Below, in pieces: positions 35,864 through 42,294 of a stretch of 64,000 nucleotides of DNA. The notes under the pieces are model-generated. The model was not told the DNA's origin. It did not search any database and saw only the letters and a list, made by a program, of their open reading frames with translations. The position numbers and the translations under genes are program-made. The first letter of the stretch is position 1, and the number at the start of each line of letters is the position of its first letter. This DNA is from Oscillospiraceae bacterium (GTDB lineage Bacteria > Bacillota > Clostridia > Oscillospirales > Ruminococcaceae), in the NCBI GenBank assembly GCA_902363145.1, contig CABIZB010000002.1, positions 1 through 64,000 on the forward strand, written 5' to 3'.

Positions 35864-36841
35864 TTACGCAGAATGGCTGCTGCCTGCGTCGGCTATGATG
35901 TCGCAGCGAATTTCAAGTGACTGCTTGTTTCCGACGTGTGTCATAGGCGCAGAAAGGTCAGGCCGCCAGATGTACAGTATCTCGCATCCGATAAATTCCA
36001 TTCCCGCAATTATCCTGCGCTCGTCGTGAGAGCATTCGCTGCCCATTTTAAGGCTGCGGACAGGTGTTACGTGGAATGTCTCATATCTTTTAAGAATGCC
36101 GTCAATATCAATGCCCGTGTTTACAGCTCCGAAGGAATCGGGAATGCCCCTTCGCCTTACGGAAGCATATACCTGCGGGAACTTGCTTGGGTCATCAAGG
36201 CAGATTATGCCCGCACGGTCGGCGGTGATATCGCCCAGAATCAGCCATTTGTTAAGGCTGTAGTTCAGCTCTCTAACATTGCTCTTCACATTATCGGCAG
36301 GGTTTTCGGAAACATCTCCCCTGCTGATGCCGGGATATGTGAAAGCGTAGTTGAATGCGGAGTGCCTGTTCTGGAGCCTTCCGCACTCGCAGCCGATAAG
36401 ATAGCAAAGCTCATCATAGGAGCAGTTGTCGGCAATATCGCTTGTCATGACAATGCACGGCTCAATGCCGTCACCTGCCATGGACATTATCTCGGGAACG
36501 TCGCCCGCCTTGCGGACAAGCACAACGGGCAGGCTTATCTGAAGCCTCTCGCTGCATTTTTTTGCAGCCTCATACGCCTTGGCATGCTGCATGGAGCCTG
36601 CGCTGTCGCTGCTCTGGAAATATCTCTTGAAGCGGTTGGGGATATCGCTGCTGATGATAGCCTTGTAAAGGCGTGACCAGCCCGAAAAGCCACCTATCTT
36701 CTGCCTCATGGCAAAATCCGCATCAAAGGCATAATCAAGAGTTCCGCCGACAACGTGTTCCTGATAGGAACGTGTTCTTGCGACCAGATAATCGCAGAAC
36801 GATGTGTTTATATCCATAAGAGGATTGTATGAATCCGTCAT
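35864..36841 (-). CDS. Degenerate M48-like (pseudo-protease) protein
   Basis: 325 residues. The middle follows the M48 metalloprotease pattern: PVVLVRKAGDV, CIVMTSDIADNCSYDELCYLIG, then CECGRLQNRH where active enzymes have HELGHIKNGH. Later comes ITADRAGIICLDD, the position of the third zinc ligand. Both zinc histidines are replaced (HExxH becomes CECGR), so it should not be a normal zinc protease. No membrane helix is seen. It lies between the two dynamin-like GTPase genes with gaps of 15 and 19 bases, which suggests a scaffold or sensor for them (inference). Confidence 0.68.
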   Translation of the reverse strand: MTDSYNPLMDINTSFCDYLVARTRSYQEHVVGGTLDYAFDADFAMRQKIGGFSGWSRLYKAIISSDIPNRFKRYFQSSDSAGSMQHAKAYEAAKKCSERLQISLPVVLVRKAGDVPEIMSMAGDGIEPCIVMTSDIADNCSYDELCYLIGCECGRLQNRHSAFNYAFTYPGISRGDVSENPADNVKSNVRELNYSLNKWLILGDITADRAGIICLDDPSKFPQVYASVRRRGIPDSFGAVNTGIDIDGILKRYETFHVTPVRSLKMGSECSHDERRIIAGMEFIGCEILYIWRPDLSAPMTHVGNKQSLEIRCDIIADAGSSHSA

Positions 36842-36856
36842 CAGTAAACCTCCGAA

Positions 36857-38914
36857 TTACTCATAATCGTCCGACAGTATCTCGGTAAGACTCTTGTGGA
36901 GGTTATAGGTTTCCGCAAGCATACCGCCAACATTTTCGGCGATACTCTGGAGCCTGATCTTTTCATTGTCGGACATAGTTTTCTTCTGCTGCTTGACTTC
37001 ATTGAGGTTGTCGAGGGTCTTCTGGGTATCCTTAAGGATTATCTCAGTCTCCTGCTCGATCTGGTTTTTAAGTCCCGCAAAAGAGTTATATACCTGCTGA
37101 CGCACAGATTCTGTGAAGTCGGAATTGATACGCATTTCATGGAACTGCTTCTTTACATTTGCCTTAACATTTACCTTGAACTTATCGATACGTTCCTGAA
37201 CCAGCAGCTTATCAACGGCAAACTTGCCCGTAAATGTGCCTGCAAAGCCCGCAAACGCAAGTATGCACAGACCCGCAGGGGTAAGGAATGCGCCGCCCAC
37301 AACGGTAGTTACCAGCAGGAAAGAGGTAGCGAGCCATGTGGTAAGACCTGTAAGTCCGCCCAGCAGAGCGCCCTTGATGCCTGCCTCTCTGAATCCGATG
37401 AACAGACCGCCGATGCCGCCTGTGCCTATAACGGAACCGATGATGCTGTCAACAGCGCCGCCGTTCCTGTTGTGCTTAGCCTGAACGGAGAACATTTCCT
37501 GGATACGGTTCAAGGACTCGAAGAATTCGTCCTGGAAAGACTGGAGACGTACAGCTTCTTCCGACAGACCAACATTGATATCGTTCTGGATCTGCTCGCA
37601 GATGAGCTGTGCCTTGTTCTCGATATTTTCCTTTATCTTCTGTGTAAGCTTTTCATAAACAAGCTTGAGCTTTTCACGCTTGAGGTCGTCACCGCACATC
37701 TGATAGTCGTCGATGACCTGCATAGCAGTCTCCTCTATCTTGACCCAGTATTCGTCAAGGATAGGCTGCAGCTGCTCGAATACCTTGTTGGCAGCGTTGT
37801 TGATGCGTACAAATTCCTCACGCTTCTTGGTACGTATCTCCTCGATCTCTTCAATGGCAAGCTGATACTTCTCCATGAATTCGTCGGTCTCCATAACAAG
37901 AGCGTTTTCGTGGATAACTATAGAATTGATGATCTCAGAGCCTGAGCTGATTATCTTGTTTGCAAGTATCTGGAGAGTAATTGAACCTCTCTCCTTGGTG
38001 AGCATGGTCTCAAGAACGCTTTCAAACTTGGGGAAGTTACTTTCTGCCAGCATAGCATCATCGTGAGCTTCCTTTGCCATGAGAGCCTTCTTTGCGTAAA
38101 CGCCGATTACCTTGGGCTTTCCTATCTTGCGCTTGTAAACGGCAAATTCCTTGGAATTTTCACCCATGACCTTCTTTGCCTTATCCATTACATAGCTGCA
38201 GATACGCTTCTCGACAGTCTCAACTATTCTGTCCTCATCCTCCTTGGAGAAGGTCCCGAAGCAGTTGACCGCAAAGATGATCCTTCCAAGATCGCTTGTG
38301 AGCATCTTGTTTTCAAGGAACTCCTTTTCAAACTGGGAGAAAGGAGAGTTTGCGCTGATAACGAAAACCGCAGCGTCGATCTCGGGCAGGATAGACATGG
38401 TAACATTGGTCATCTGCTCATCATCGTTAAGACCCGGAGTGTCTATAATATCAACGTGGTTCTTGCAGAAATCGGTGTCGTAATAAACAGTGGCTTCCTT
38501 GACAGTCTCAGCCTTCTTTTCGGATTCAAAGGAAAGCTTTGTAACATAGTCAGCCAGATGGTTGATATCTACCTTTTCGGAAGAACCGTCCTTGTATTCC
38601 ACCACAACATAAGGGTCCTTGCTGTATGTAACTCTGTTGAGAGTGGCAGTTGCGGGAAGGACATCGGCAGGAAGCACCTCCTGACCGAGAATAGCGTTGA
38701 TGAGCGTACTTTTTCCACGCTTGAACTCACCTACGATAGCGACCTCGAAATGCTCGCCCGCATTCTTGGCAATAACGTCGCCGATAGACTTTGCCGTATT
38801 ATCGAGCTGGAGAGAGGAAGCATATTCCCTGAGCTGCTCCAACGAGTCGATCAGTTCATTTACGGTGTCACGGAAAGAGGCGTAGCTTCCGAAATCATAA
38901 GTCTGTTGTTCCAT
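36857..38914 (-). CDS. Dynamin-like GTPase with membrane hairpin (first of pair)
   Basis: 685 residues. Its GTPase domain has GEFKRGKSTLINAILG (about residue 62), TATLNRVTY as switch I and DTPGLND as G3. A long helical bundle follows. Around residues 500-580 is a Gly/Ala-rich hydrophobic region (GTGGIGGLFIGF through TTVVGGAFLTPAGLCILAFAG) that should insert into the membrane, and then a helical return. This is the layout of bacterial dynamin-like and LeoA-like proteins. It opens the operon, behind a promoter at 39080-39109. Confidence 0.87.
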   Translation of the reverse strand: MEQQTYDFGSYASFRDTVNELIDSLEQLREYASSLQLDNTAKSIGDVIAKNAGEHFEVAIVGEFKRGKSTLINAILGQEVLPADVLPATATLNRVTYSKDPYVVVEYKDGSSEKVDINHLADYVTKLSFESEKKAETVKEATVYYDTDFCKNHVDIIDTPGLNDDEQMTNVTMSILPEIDAAVFVISANSPFSQFEKEFLENKMLTSDLGRIIFAVNCFGTFSKEDEDRIVETVEKRICSYVMDKAKKVMGENSKEFAVYKRKIGKPKVIGVYAKKALMAKEAHDDAMLAESNFPKFESVLETMLTKERGSITLQILANKIISSGSEIINSIVIHENALVMETDEFMEKYQLAIEEIEEIRTKKREEFVRINNAANKVFEQLQPILDEYWVKIEETAMQVIDDYQMCGDDLKREKLKLVYEKLTQKIKENIENKAQLICEQIQNDINVGLSEEAVRLQSFQDEFFESLNRIQEMFSVQAKHNRNGGAVDSIIGSVIGTGGIGGLFIGFREAGIKGALLGGLTGLTTWLATSFLLVTTVVGGAFLTPAGLCILAFAGFAGTFTGKFAVDKLLVQERIDKFKVNVKANVKKQFHEMRINSDFTESVRQQVYNSFAGLKNQIEQETEIILKDTQKTLDNLNEVKQQKKTMSDNEKIRLQSIAENVGGMLAETYNLHKSLTEILSDDYE

Positions 38915-39079
38915 TATAAACCTCCTGTAGAAAATTCTGCAAACGGCAAAACGCCGCAGGCAGTGGATTTATCAGATGTCAAACACAGAAAGCCGCATAG
39001 ACTTTCTGCACCAATCACGCAAAATCGCAAGGGGCAAATGGGCACAAAAAGTCCGCATATTTACCCCATAATATATAAT

Positions 39080-39109
39080 ATTATATCATATTTTTCTTAA
39101 TAAAGTCAA
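39080..39109 (-). promoter_or_regulatory. Promoter of the dynamin operon
   Basis: On the minus strand, TTGACT (39104-39109), 18 bases, TATAAT (39080-39085). The leader is about 160 bases. It lies just beyond the terminator of the tiny-ORF transcript, so the two units are separate. Confidence 0.75.
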
Positions 39110-39216
39110 TGAGAGACAAGCTGTAAATCACACAAATTAAGGAAGCATTTTTGGGCATACCGAACAAATTCACGCATATTTTACCCCGCTGCCTTTAAAA
39201 AGGTTACAAATTTATT

Positions 39217-39252
39217 AAAAAAAAGAAGCCCGCCTGACATGACGAGCTTCTT
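39217..39252 (-). terminator. Terminator of the tiny-ORF transcript
   Basis: On the minus strand, GAAGCTCG pairs with CGGGCTTC (one G-U pair) and is followed by eight T residues. This is a strong rho-independent terminator with no gene of normal size upstream of it for 1.8 kb. Confidence 0.85.
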
Positions 39253-39258
39253 CATATT

Positions 39259-39294
39259 TCATATTAAGATGTTTAAATAGTTAGGCGGACTCAC
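39259..39294 (-). CDS. Possible 11-residue ORF (GTG start)
   Basis: GTG AGT CCG opens MSPPNYLNILI. The AAGGA directly abuts the GTG, which is a poor arrangement, so translation is doubtful. It is noted because its length (36 bases with stop) and C-terminal LNILI echo the other 11-residue peptides, and it is the last ORF before the terminator. Confidence 0.3.
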   Translation of the reverse strand: MSPPNYLNILI

Positions 39295-39448
39295 TCCTTG
39301 CGTTTTAAAGCATTCCACTCATTCGGCTGTGAAGTAAAATCATTGCTTCGATCACACCTTTATATAACTGCAATTCATAGAACCTAATCTATATTAAGCA
39401 TTCATCATGCGGAAATTATCAAAGTGATTTTCGCATTCAAGGCACATC

Positions 39449-39751
39449 TTATGCCATTGGAAACAACTCCGTTTTCTTAAAATTTTGTCTGAGAAAGACT
39501 CAACTTTCCATGGGACTTATCTCCTGTCAGTAAATTTTCATCATTCAGGCATTCACTGTGCCATGGGAAACAACTCCAAACTGTACAAATTTGTTGTATT
39601 GGTTGGAAAAATCAGCTTTCCATCGGACTTATCTCCTGTCATATATTTTACAGGCAAACTCAGCGTGCCATTGGAAACAACTCCGTTTTTAAGATTCCGG
39701 TAAGACCGGTGATAGAACTTGAGGCATTGAATGTTATGCCATGGGACTCAC
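39449..39751 (-). other. Run of six start-stop-like ORFs
   Basis: In transcript order: MA (39742-39734), MAR (39671-39660), MES (39623-39612), MAQ (39564-39553), MES (39511-39500) and MA (39457-39449). Each has GGAG seven to eight bases before ATG. The leaders alternate between GGAGTTGTTTCC and GGAGATAAGTCC after a first GGAGTGAGTCC. Start codons are 48-71 bases apart. The coding parts are too short for a stable fold, so initiation itself may matter. Confidence 0.55.
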
Positions 39752-39761
39752 TCCTGTTTCT

Positions 39762-39797
39762 TTAAAATTCAAGCATAAAAGCCTGTCCTATCATCAT
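39762..39797 (-). CDS. Micropeptide, 11 residues (MMIGQAFMLEF)
   Basis: ATG 39797 follows AAAGGA by nine bases. The peptide ends in LEF like the 40465-40494 ORF. It is preceded by the last hairpin repeat (39841-39865). Confidence 0.5.
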   Translation of the reverse strand: MMIGQAFMLEF

Positions 39798-39868
39798 ATG
39801 AGATCATCCTTTCGGGATGTAAATTTCGTGATTTAAAGTGTGCCGTGCTTTTCAGCTGTCGGCGGAGA

Positions 39869-39904
39869 CTAAATAGTCAGATCGTAAAAACCTCTTGTAA
39901 TCAT
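39869..39904 (-). CDS. Micropeptide, 11 residues (MITRGFYDLTI)
   Basis: Preceded by CCGAAAGGGTGATTAAGCT. It differs from the 40106-40141 copy in three synonymous third positions (ATT/ATC, GGT/GGA, TAC/TAT), one replacement (Thr/Asn) and its stop codon (TAG against TGA). That pattern argues for translation and selection on the peptide. Confidence 0.6.
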   Translation of the reverse strand: MITRGFYDLTI

Positions 39905-39968
39905 AGCTTAATCACCCTTTCGGTAAGATTTCAGCCTGCCGCTGCATTTCTGCACTGTTGCGGCGAAT

Positions 39969-40004
39969 TTAACAAATACAGAGAATATGGAACCTCTTTT
40001 TCAT
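39969..40004 (-). CDS. Micropeptide, 11 residues (MKKRFHILCIC)
   Basis: GGAAAGGG lies 12 bases upstream of the start. A competing ATGATG lies between them. It shares the HILCI core with the 40204-40239 copy, 235 bases away, in the same place of the duplicated unit. A hairpin repeat follows at once (39935-39965). Confidence 0.5.
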   Translation of the reverse strand: MKKRFHILCIC

Positions 40005-40105
40005 AACATCATCAAGCCCTTTCCTTGGGGATATCCTGCCGCTGCCTTTCAGCATTCATGCGGTAAAGTTACTTCTGTGTCGGACTCACTCCCTTGCGTT
40101 ATCGT

Positions 40106-40141
40106 TCAAATATTCAGATCATAAAATCCTCTTGTGATCAT
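40106..40141 (-). CDS. Micropeptide, 11 residues (MITRGFYDLNI)
   Basis: Same leader as the 39869-39904 copy (CCGAAAGGGTGATTAAGCT) and nearly the same peptide. The C-terminal DLNI is shared with the 40336-40371 ORF as well. Confidence 0.6.
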   Translation of the reverse strand: MITRGFYDLNI

Positions 40142-40203
40142 AGCTTAATCACCCTTTCGGTAAGATAAGCCTGCCGCCGCCTTTCAGCACCGATGCGGCA
40201 CAT

Positions 40204-40239
40204 TTAGTGAATACAGAGAATATGATAACCTCTCGTCAT
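40204..40239 (-). CDS. Micropeptide, 11 residues (MTRGYHILCIH)
   Basis: GAAAGGG stands nine bases before ATG 40239. It pairs with 39969-40004 in the duplication. The one-base shift of the AGAGG block between these copies is compensated so that both remain open for exactly 11 codons. Confidence 0.52.
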   Translation of the reverse strand: MTRGYHILCIH

Positions 40240-40335
40240 AATTTCAAACCCTTTCATCGGGATATCCTGCCGCTGCTTTTCAGCATTTATGCGGTAATGT
40301 TACCGGTATTTCGGACTCACTCCTTGCTTTATGAT

Positions 40336-40371
40336 TTAAATATTCAGATCGTGAAATTTCCTTCCGAACAT
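40336..40371 (-). CDS. Micropeptide, 11 residues (MFGRKFHDLNI)
   Basis: GGAAAGGA stands ten bases before the start. The C-terminal HDLNI matches YDLNI of the 40106-40141 peptide, and the ATATTTAA end is shared at DNA level. It belongs to the partial third copy of the unit. Confidence 0.52.
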   Translation of the reverse strand: MFGRKFHDLNI

Positions 40372-40464
40372 ATTTACCAGATCCTTTCCGATATCCTGTC
40401 CTGCCGCCGCTTTTCAGCGATAATGCGGTAAACTCAACAGCCTGTCGGACTCACTCCCTTTCGC

Positions 40465-40494
40465 TTAAAATTCAAGTATGAACCTCATTTTCAT
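40465..40494 (-). CDS. Micropeptide, 9 residues (MKMRFILEF)
   Basis: AAAGGA stands eight bases before ATG 40494. The frame is open further to ATG 40569 (34 residues, MIYSPLCRD...), but that start has only a weak AGGG site. The short form fits the pattern of the array. Confidence 0.48.
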   Translation of the reverse strand: MKMRFILEF

Positions 40495-40595
40495 AGGAAT
40501 CATCCTTTCGGACTTATTGTCACAGCCGATCGGGGGAATAGCGTCCCGACACAGCGGACTGTATATCATCTTAACTGCCCTGCTTTAATGTCATT

Positions 40596-40625
40596 TCATC
40601 CGGATATAAATATAACCCTCTCCAT
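40596..40625 (-). CDS. Micropeptide, 9 residues (MERVIFISG)
   Basis: GAAAGGGATAAGTCCG precedes ATG 40625. The AAGTCCGATGG leader is the same phrase found before the two MES ORFs. Confidence 0.42.
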   Translation of the reverse strand: MERVIFISG

Positions 40626-40804
40626 CGGACTTATCCCTTTCATCATTTTCTGACGAGATGTTCTTTGGAAGAAGGTATAAAAATACCGCCCACACATTCG
40701 TGCTGCGGCTCTTGTTAAATCTGCTTTTTACTGAACTAATCGTTCTGTGAATCCGAAGTGGTCAGTTATCAAACTGAACTTCCTTTAAACTTCGCTGACG
40801 ATCA

Positions 40805-40879
40805 TTAAAGCAATTCTGCAAAAAACGAGCCGCTGCGGAACATCCCGCTATTAAACTGCTGCTCACTAACGTCTGCCAT
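40805..40879 (-). CDS. Small ORF, 24 residues (MADVSEQQF...)
   Basis: GGAAGGCGAGTCCG precedes ATG 40879, matching the leader phrase of the array. The peptide is neutral with a hydrophobic C-terminus (SFFAELL). No family recognised. Confidence 0.45.
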   Translation of the reverse strand: MADVSEQQFNSGMFRSGSFFAELL

Positions 40880-40901
40880 CGGACTCGCCTTCCTTTCCAA
40901 A

Positions 40902-40958
40902 CTAATTGCAGATCGCTTTCACTCCGAAAGTCTGCTGTTCTGTGAAGAGGAAACCCAT
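40902..40958 (-). CDS. Possible ORF, 18 residues (MGFLFTEQQ...)
   Basis: GGAAGATTCCG precedes ATG 40958. It overlaps the 28-residue ORF 40919-41005 in another frame, so at most one may be used at a time. Confidence 0.3.
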   Translation of the reverse strand: MGFLFTEQQTFGVKAICN

Positions 40959-41005
40959 CGGAATCTTCCGAACCTCTTGGTTCTCTGTTTCCTTATCTTG
41001 GTCAT
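40919..41005 (-). CDS. First ORF of the array, 28 residues, very basic
   Basis: AAGGAAAGGGAA leads into ATG 41005, only about 12 bases after the predicted transcription start. The peptide begins MTKIRKQRTKRFGRFRW: eight Arg/Lys in the first 16 residues. It could bind RNA or membranes, or simply set ribosome entry on the transcript. Its use of AGG/AGA codons is heavy, and the only tRNA in this window reads AGG. Confidence 0.5.
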   Translation of the reverse strand: MTKIRKQRTKRFGRFRWVSSSQNSRLSE

Positions 41006-41023
41006 TTCCCTTTCCTTGATATT

Positions 41024-41052
41024 AATATACCACACCCATTAGTAAAAGTCAA
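41024..41052 (-). promoter_or_regulatory. Promoter of the tiny-ORF transcript
   Basis: On the minus strand, TTGACT (41047-41052), 17 bases, TATATT (41024-41029). It diverges from the promoter at 41112-41140. Confidence 0.83.
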
Positions 41053-41111
41053 TAGTTTTGAGCATAAAATACTGCATATCTTTTGTGCATTATTTTTATT
41101 CACTTTCAATA

Positions 41112-41140
41112 TTGACTTTTTATATAAAATGTAGTAAAAT
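41112..41140 (+). promoter_or_regulatory. Promoter of the DUF1292 gene
   Basis: TTGACT (41112-41117), 17 bases, TAAAAT (41135-41140). Transcription starts about 75 bases ahead of the ORF. Confidence 0.78.
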
Positions 41141-41220
41141 AAAAATGTTGGGTCGCTTCTCATCGGAATAATCTGTGAAAAGCGGCATACTATTATATTA
41201 AAATACAGGAGGTAACGAGA

Positions 41221-41523
41221 ATGGCTGATTACGATATGGGCGCTGATCTTTTCACTCTCACCGATGAAGAGGGCGTTGAGCAGACCTTTGAACTTATGGA
41301 TACCTATGAAGATAAGGACGGCAATGTTTATTACGCACTTGTTCCTTATTATGAGAACCCCGAGGAAATGGTCGAAGCCGATACTGAGCTGGTTATCCTC
41401 AAGAGCGAGGACGACGGCGACGAAGAAACTCTTGCCTCCATCGACGATGATGACGAGTACGAGAGAATCGGCAAGATCTTCATGGACAGACTTTCCGAGA
41501 TGTTCGACGACGAAGCGGAATAA
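41221..41523 (+). CDS. DUF1292 family acidic protein
   Basis: 100 residues, strongly acidic. The family core is FTLTDEEGVEQTFELMDTYEDKDGNVYYAL and the later EADTELVILK. DUF1292 proteins (YrzB type) are common in Firmicutes, usually next to ruvX/yrrK, and have no known function; here the gene stands alone. GGAGG precedes ATG 41221. It is followed by the 6S RNA gene. Confidence 0.85.
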   Translation: MADYDMGADLFTLTDEEGVEQTFELMDTYEDKDGNVYYALVPYYENPEEMVEADTELVILKSEDDGDEETLASIDDDDEYERIGKIFMDRLSEMFDDEAE

Positions 41524-41601
41524 TTTTCCGTACTTTTGGCATCACCACGGGACTTATGCAAATTTACAAAATTTATCCGTCAAAATTGACAGATATTTAT
41601 A

Positions 41602-41630
41602 TTGATTTTTGCTCCGTTCTGTGATATACT
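41602..41630 (+). promoter_or_regulatory. Promoter of the 6S RNA gene
   Basis: TTGATT (41602-41607), 17 bases, TATACT (41625-41630). Confidence 0.8.
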
Positions 41631-41636
41631 ACACTT

Positions 41637-41850
41637 AAAGAAAAACTTCTGCCTTGACCGATAAAGTGTGGTTTTATAATCCAACACTTTTATTTAGGGA
41701 TTCAGTCTCCTTTGACGGATTGCAGACCTCCCGCCGCATTAGATGTGCGGAACTACGGACGCAGGGAGCGTGAAATCAAAGGGCTGTTGCCCACCTGCCT
41801 TTGTGCGGGTTTTATTCGCCACATGGCGGCAAGGCGGTGTTTTCTAAAAA
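41637..41850 (+). ncRNA. ssrS: 6S RNA (probable)
   Basis: This untranslated RNA of about 215 bases has its own promoter and terminator. Its ends pair: CTGCCTTG with CAAGGCGG, and GTGTGG with CCACAT, forming a closing stem. A large open bubble follows, with a small CCCAC/GTGCGGG hairpin on its 3' side. A terminal arm comes next (CCTTTGA/TCAAAGG, then CTCCC/GGGAG, then CCGCA/TGCGG). That single long hairpin with a central bubble is the 6S shape, which binds the sigma-A RNA polymerase as a promoter mimic. The assignment rests on hand folding only. Confidence 0.7.
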
Positions 41851-41856
41851 AAGCTC

Positions 41857-41888
41857 AGTGCCTGCGGTTCTCCGTAGGCACTTTTTTT
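41857..41888 (+). terminator. Terminator of the 6S RNA gene
   Basis: AGTGCCTGCGG pairs with CCGTAGGCACT around four bases, followed by seven T residues. Confidence 0.88.
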
Positions 41889-41898
41889 GCCGCATAAG

Positions 41899-42273
41899 CT
41901 ATAAAAGCAGGTATCCCAGCGCAGCCAGCAGCGGCAGGTCGGCTCCGTTTCTGGCAAGAATAACTATCAGCAGGATTATGATGATCTTTTCCTCATCAAG
42001 CTTTATGCCCCCAAGCATTCTTCCAAGGTCAAAGCCATTATTTCCCGCAGGCCTCTGAATGTTCTGCTCACGGGGACTTTCCCTTGCGTTCATTCCCCTG
42101 TCACTGCGTTCATAAAGGTTATTCCGCTCGGGAGCGCTGCGGGAATTATCCTGCATACGCCTGTCATTTCCGCCGTACATTCGGTTTCCCATATCGGGCG
42201 GACGCCTGCCCATGTTCATGCTGCGGTACCGCATATCTCCTGCGGGCATTGCTCTTCTGCCCCCATCTGTCAT
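41899..42273 (-). CDS. Unknown protein, disordered with C-terminal membrane segment
   Basis: 124 residues. The first 80 are rich in Arg, Asn, Gly, Met and Pro and look disordered. The end has LGGIKLDEEKIIIILLIVILARNG and then PLLAALGYLLL, which should anchor in the membrane. GGAG precedes ATG 42273. It is third in a tightly packed trio of small genes that I cannot name. Such clusters recur in Ruminococcaceae, possibly linked to sporulation or envelope (weak inference). Confidence 0.7.
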   Translation of the reverse strand: MTDGGRRAMPAGDMRYRSMNMGRRPPDMGNRMYGGNDRRMQDNSRSAPERNNLYERSDRGMNARESPREQNIQRPAGNNGFDLGRMLGGIKLDEEKIIIILLIVILARNGADLPLLAALGYLLL

Positions 42274-42294
42274 ATTATCATCTCCACGGAATGA

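Larger units (their letters stand above)
39217..41017 (-). other. 1.8-kb transcript built of tiny ORFs and hairpin repeats
   Basis: Reading leftward from promoter 41024-41052 to terminator 39217-39252 there is no gene of normal size. There are at least 15 very short ORFs with Shine-Dalgarno sequences. From 40465 to 39762 are seven, of which five (and the related 39762-39797) are 11 residues. Between them stand six copies of a hairpin (CCGC...GCTGAAAGGC...GCGG; starts near 39841, 39935, 40035, 40170, 40266, 40400). A unit of about 235 bases is tandemly duplicated. From 39751 to 39449, ORFs of two to three codons alternate with two kinds of leader (GGAGTTGTTTCC and GGAGATAAGTCC). The function is unknown. 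Candidates are signal peptides, translation-dependent regulation, or a ribosome-titrating RNA. Confidence 0.7.

Noticed and set aside
40069-40454. GTG-started peptides beginning MSP after each GGAGTGAGTCC
   Set aside because: The AAGGA abuts the GTG with no spacing, so initiation there is unlikely. The phrase is better seen as a leader whose ATG is missing in some copies.
39217-41017. CRISPR array as explanation of the repeats
   Set aside because: The repeats are spaced 48-135 bases, vary in sequence, and are not direct repeats with uniform spacers. No cas genes are near.
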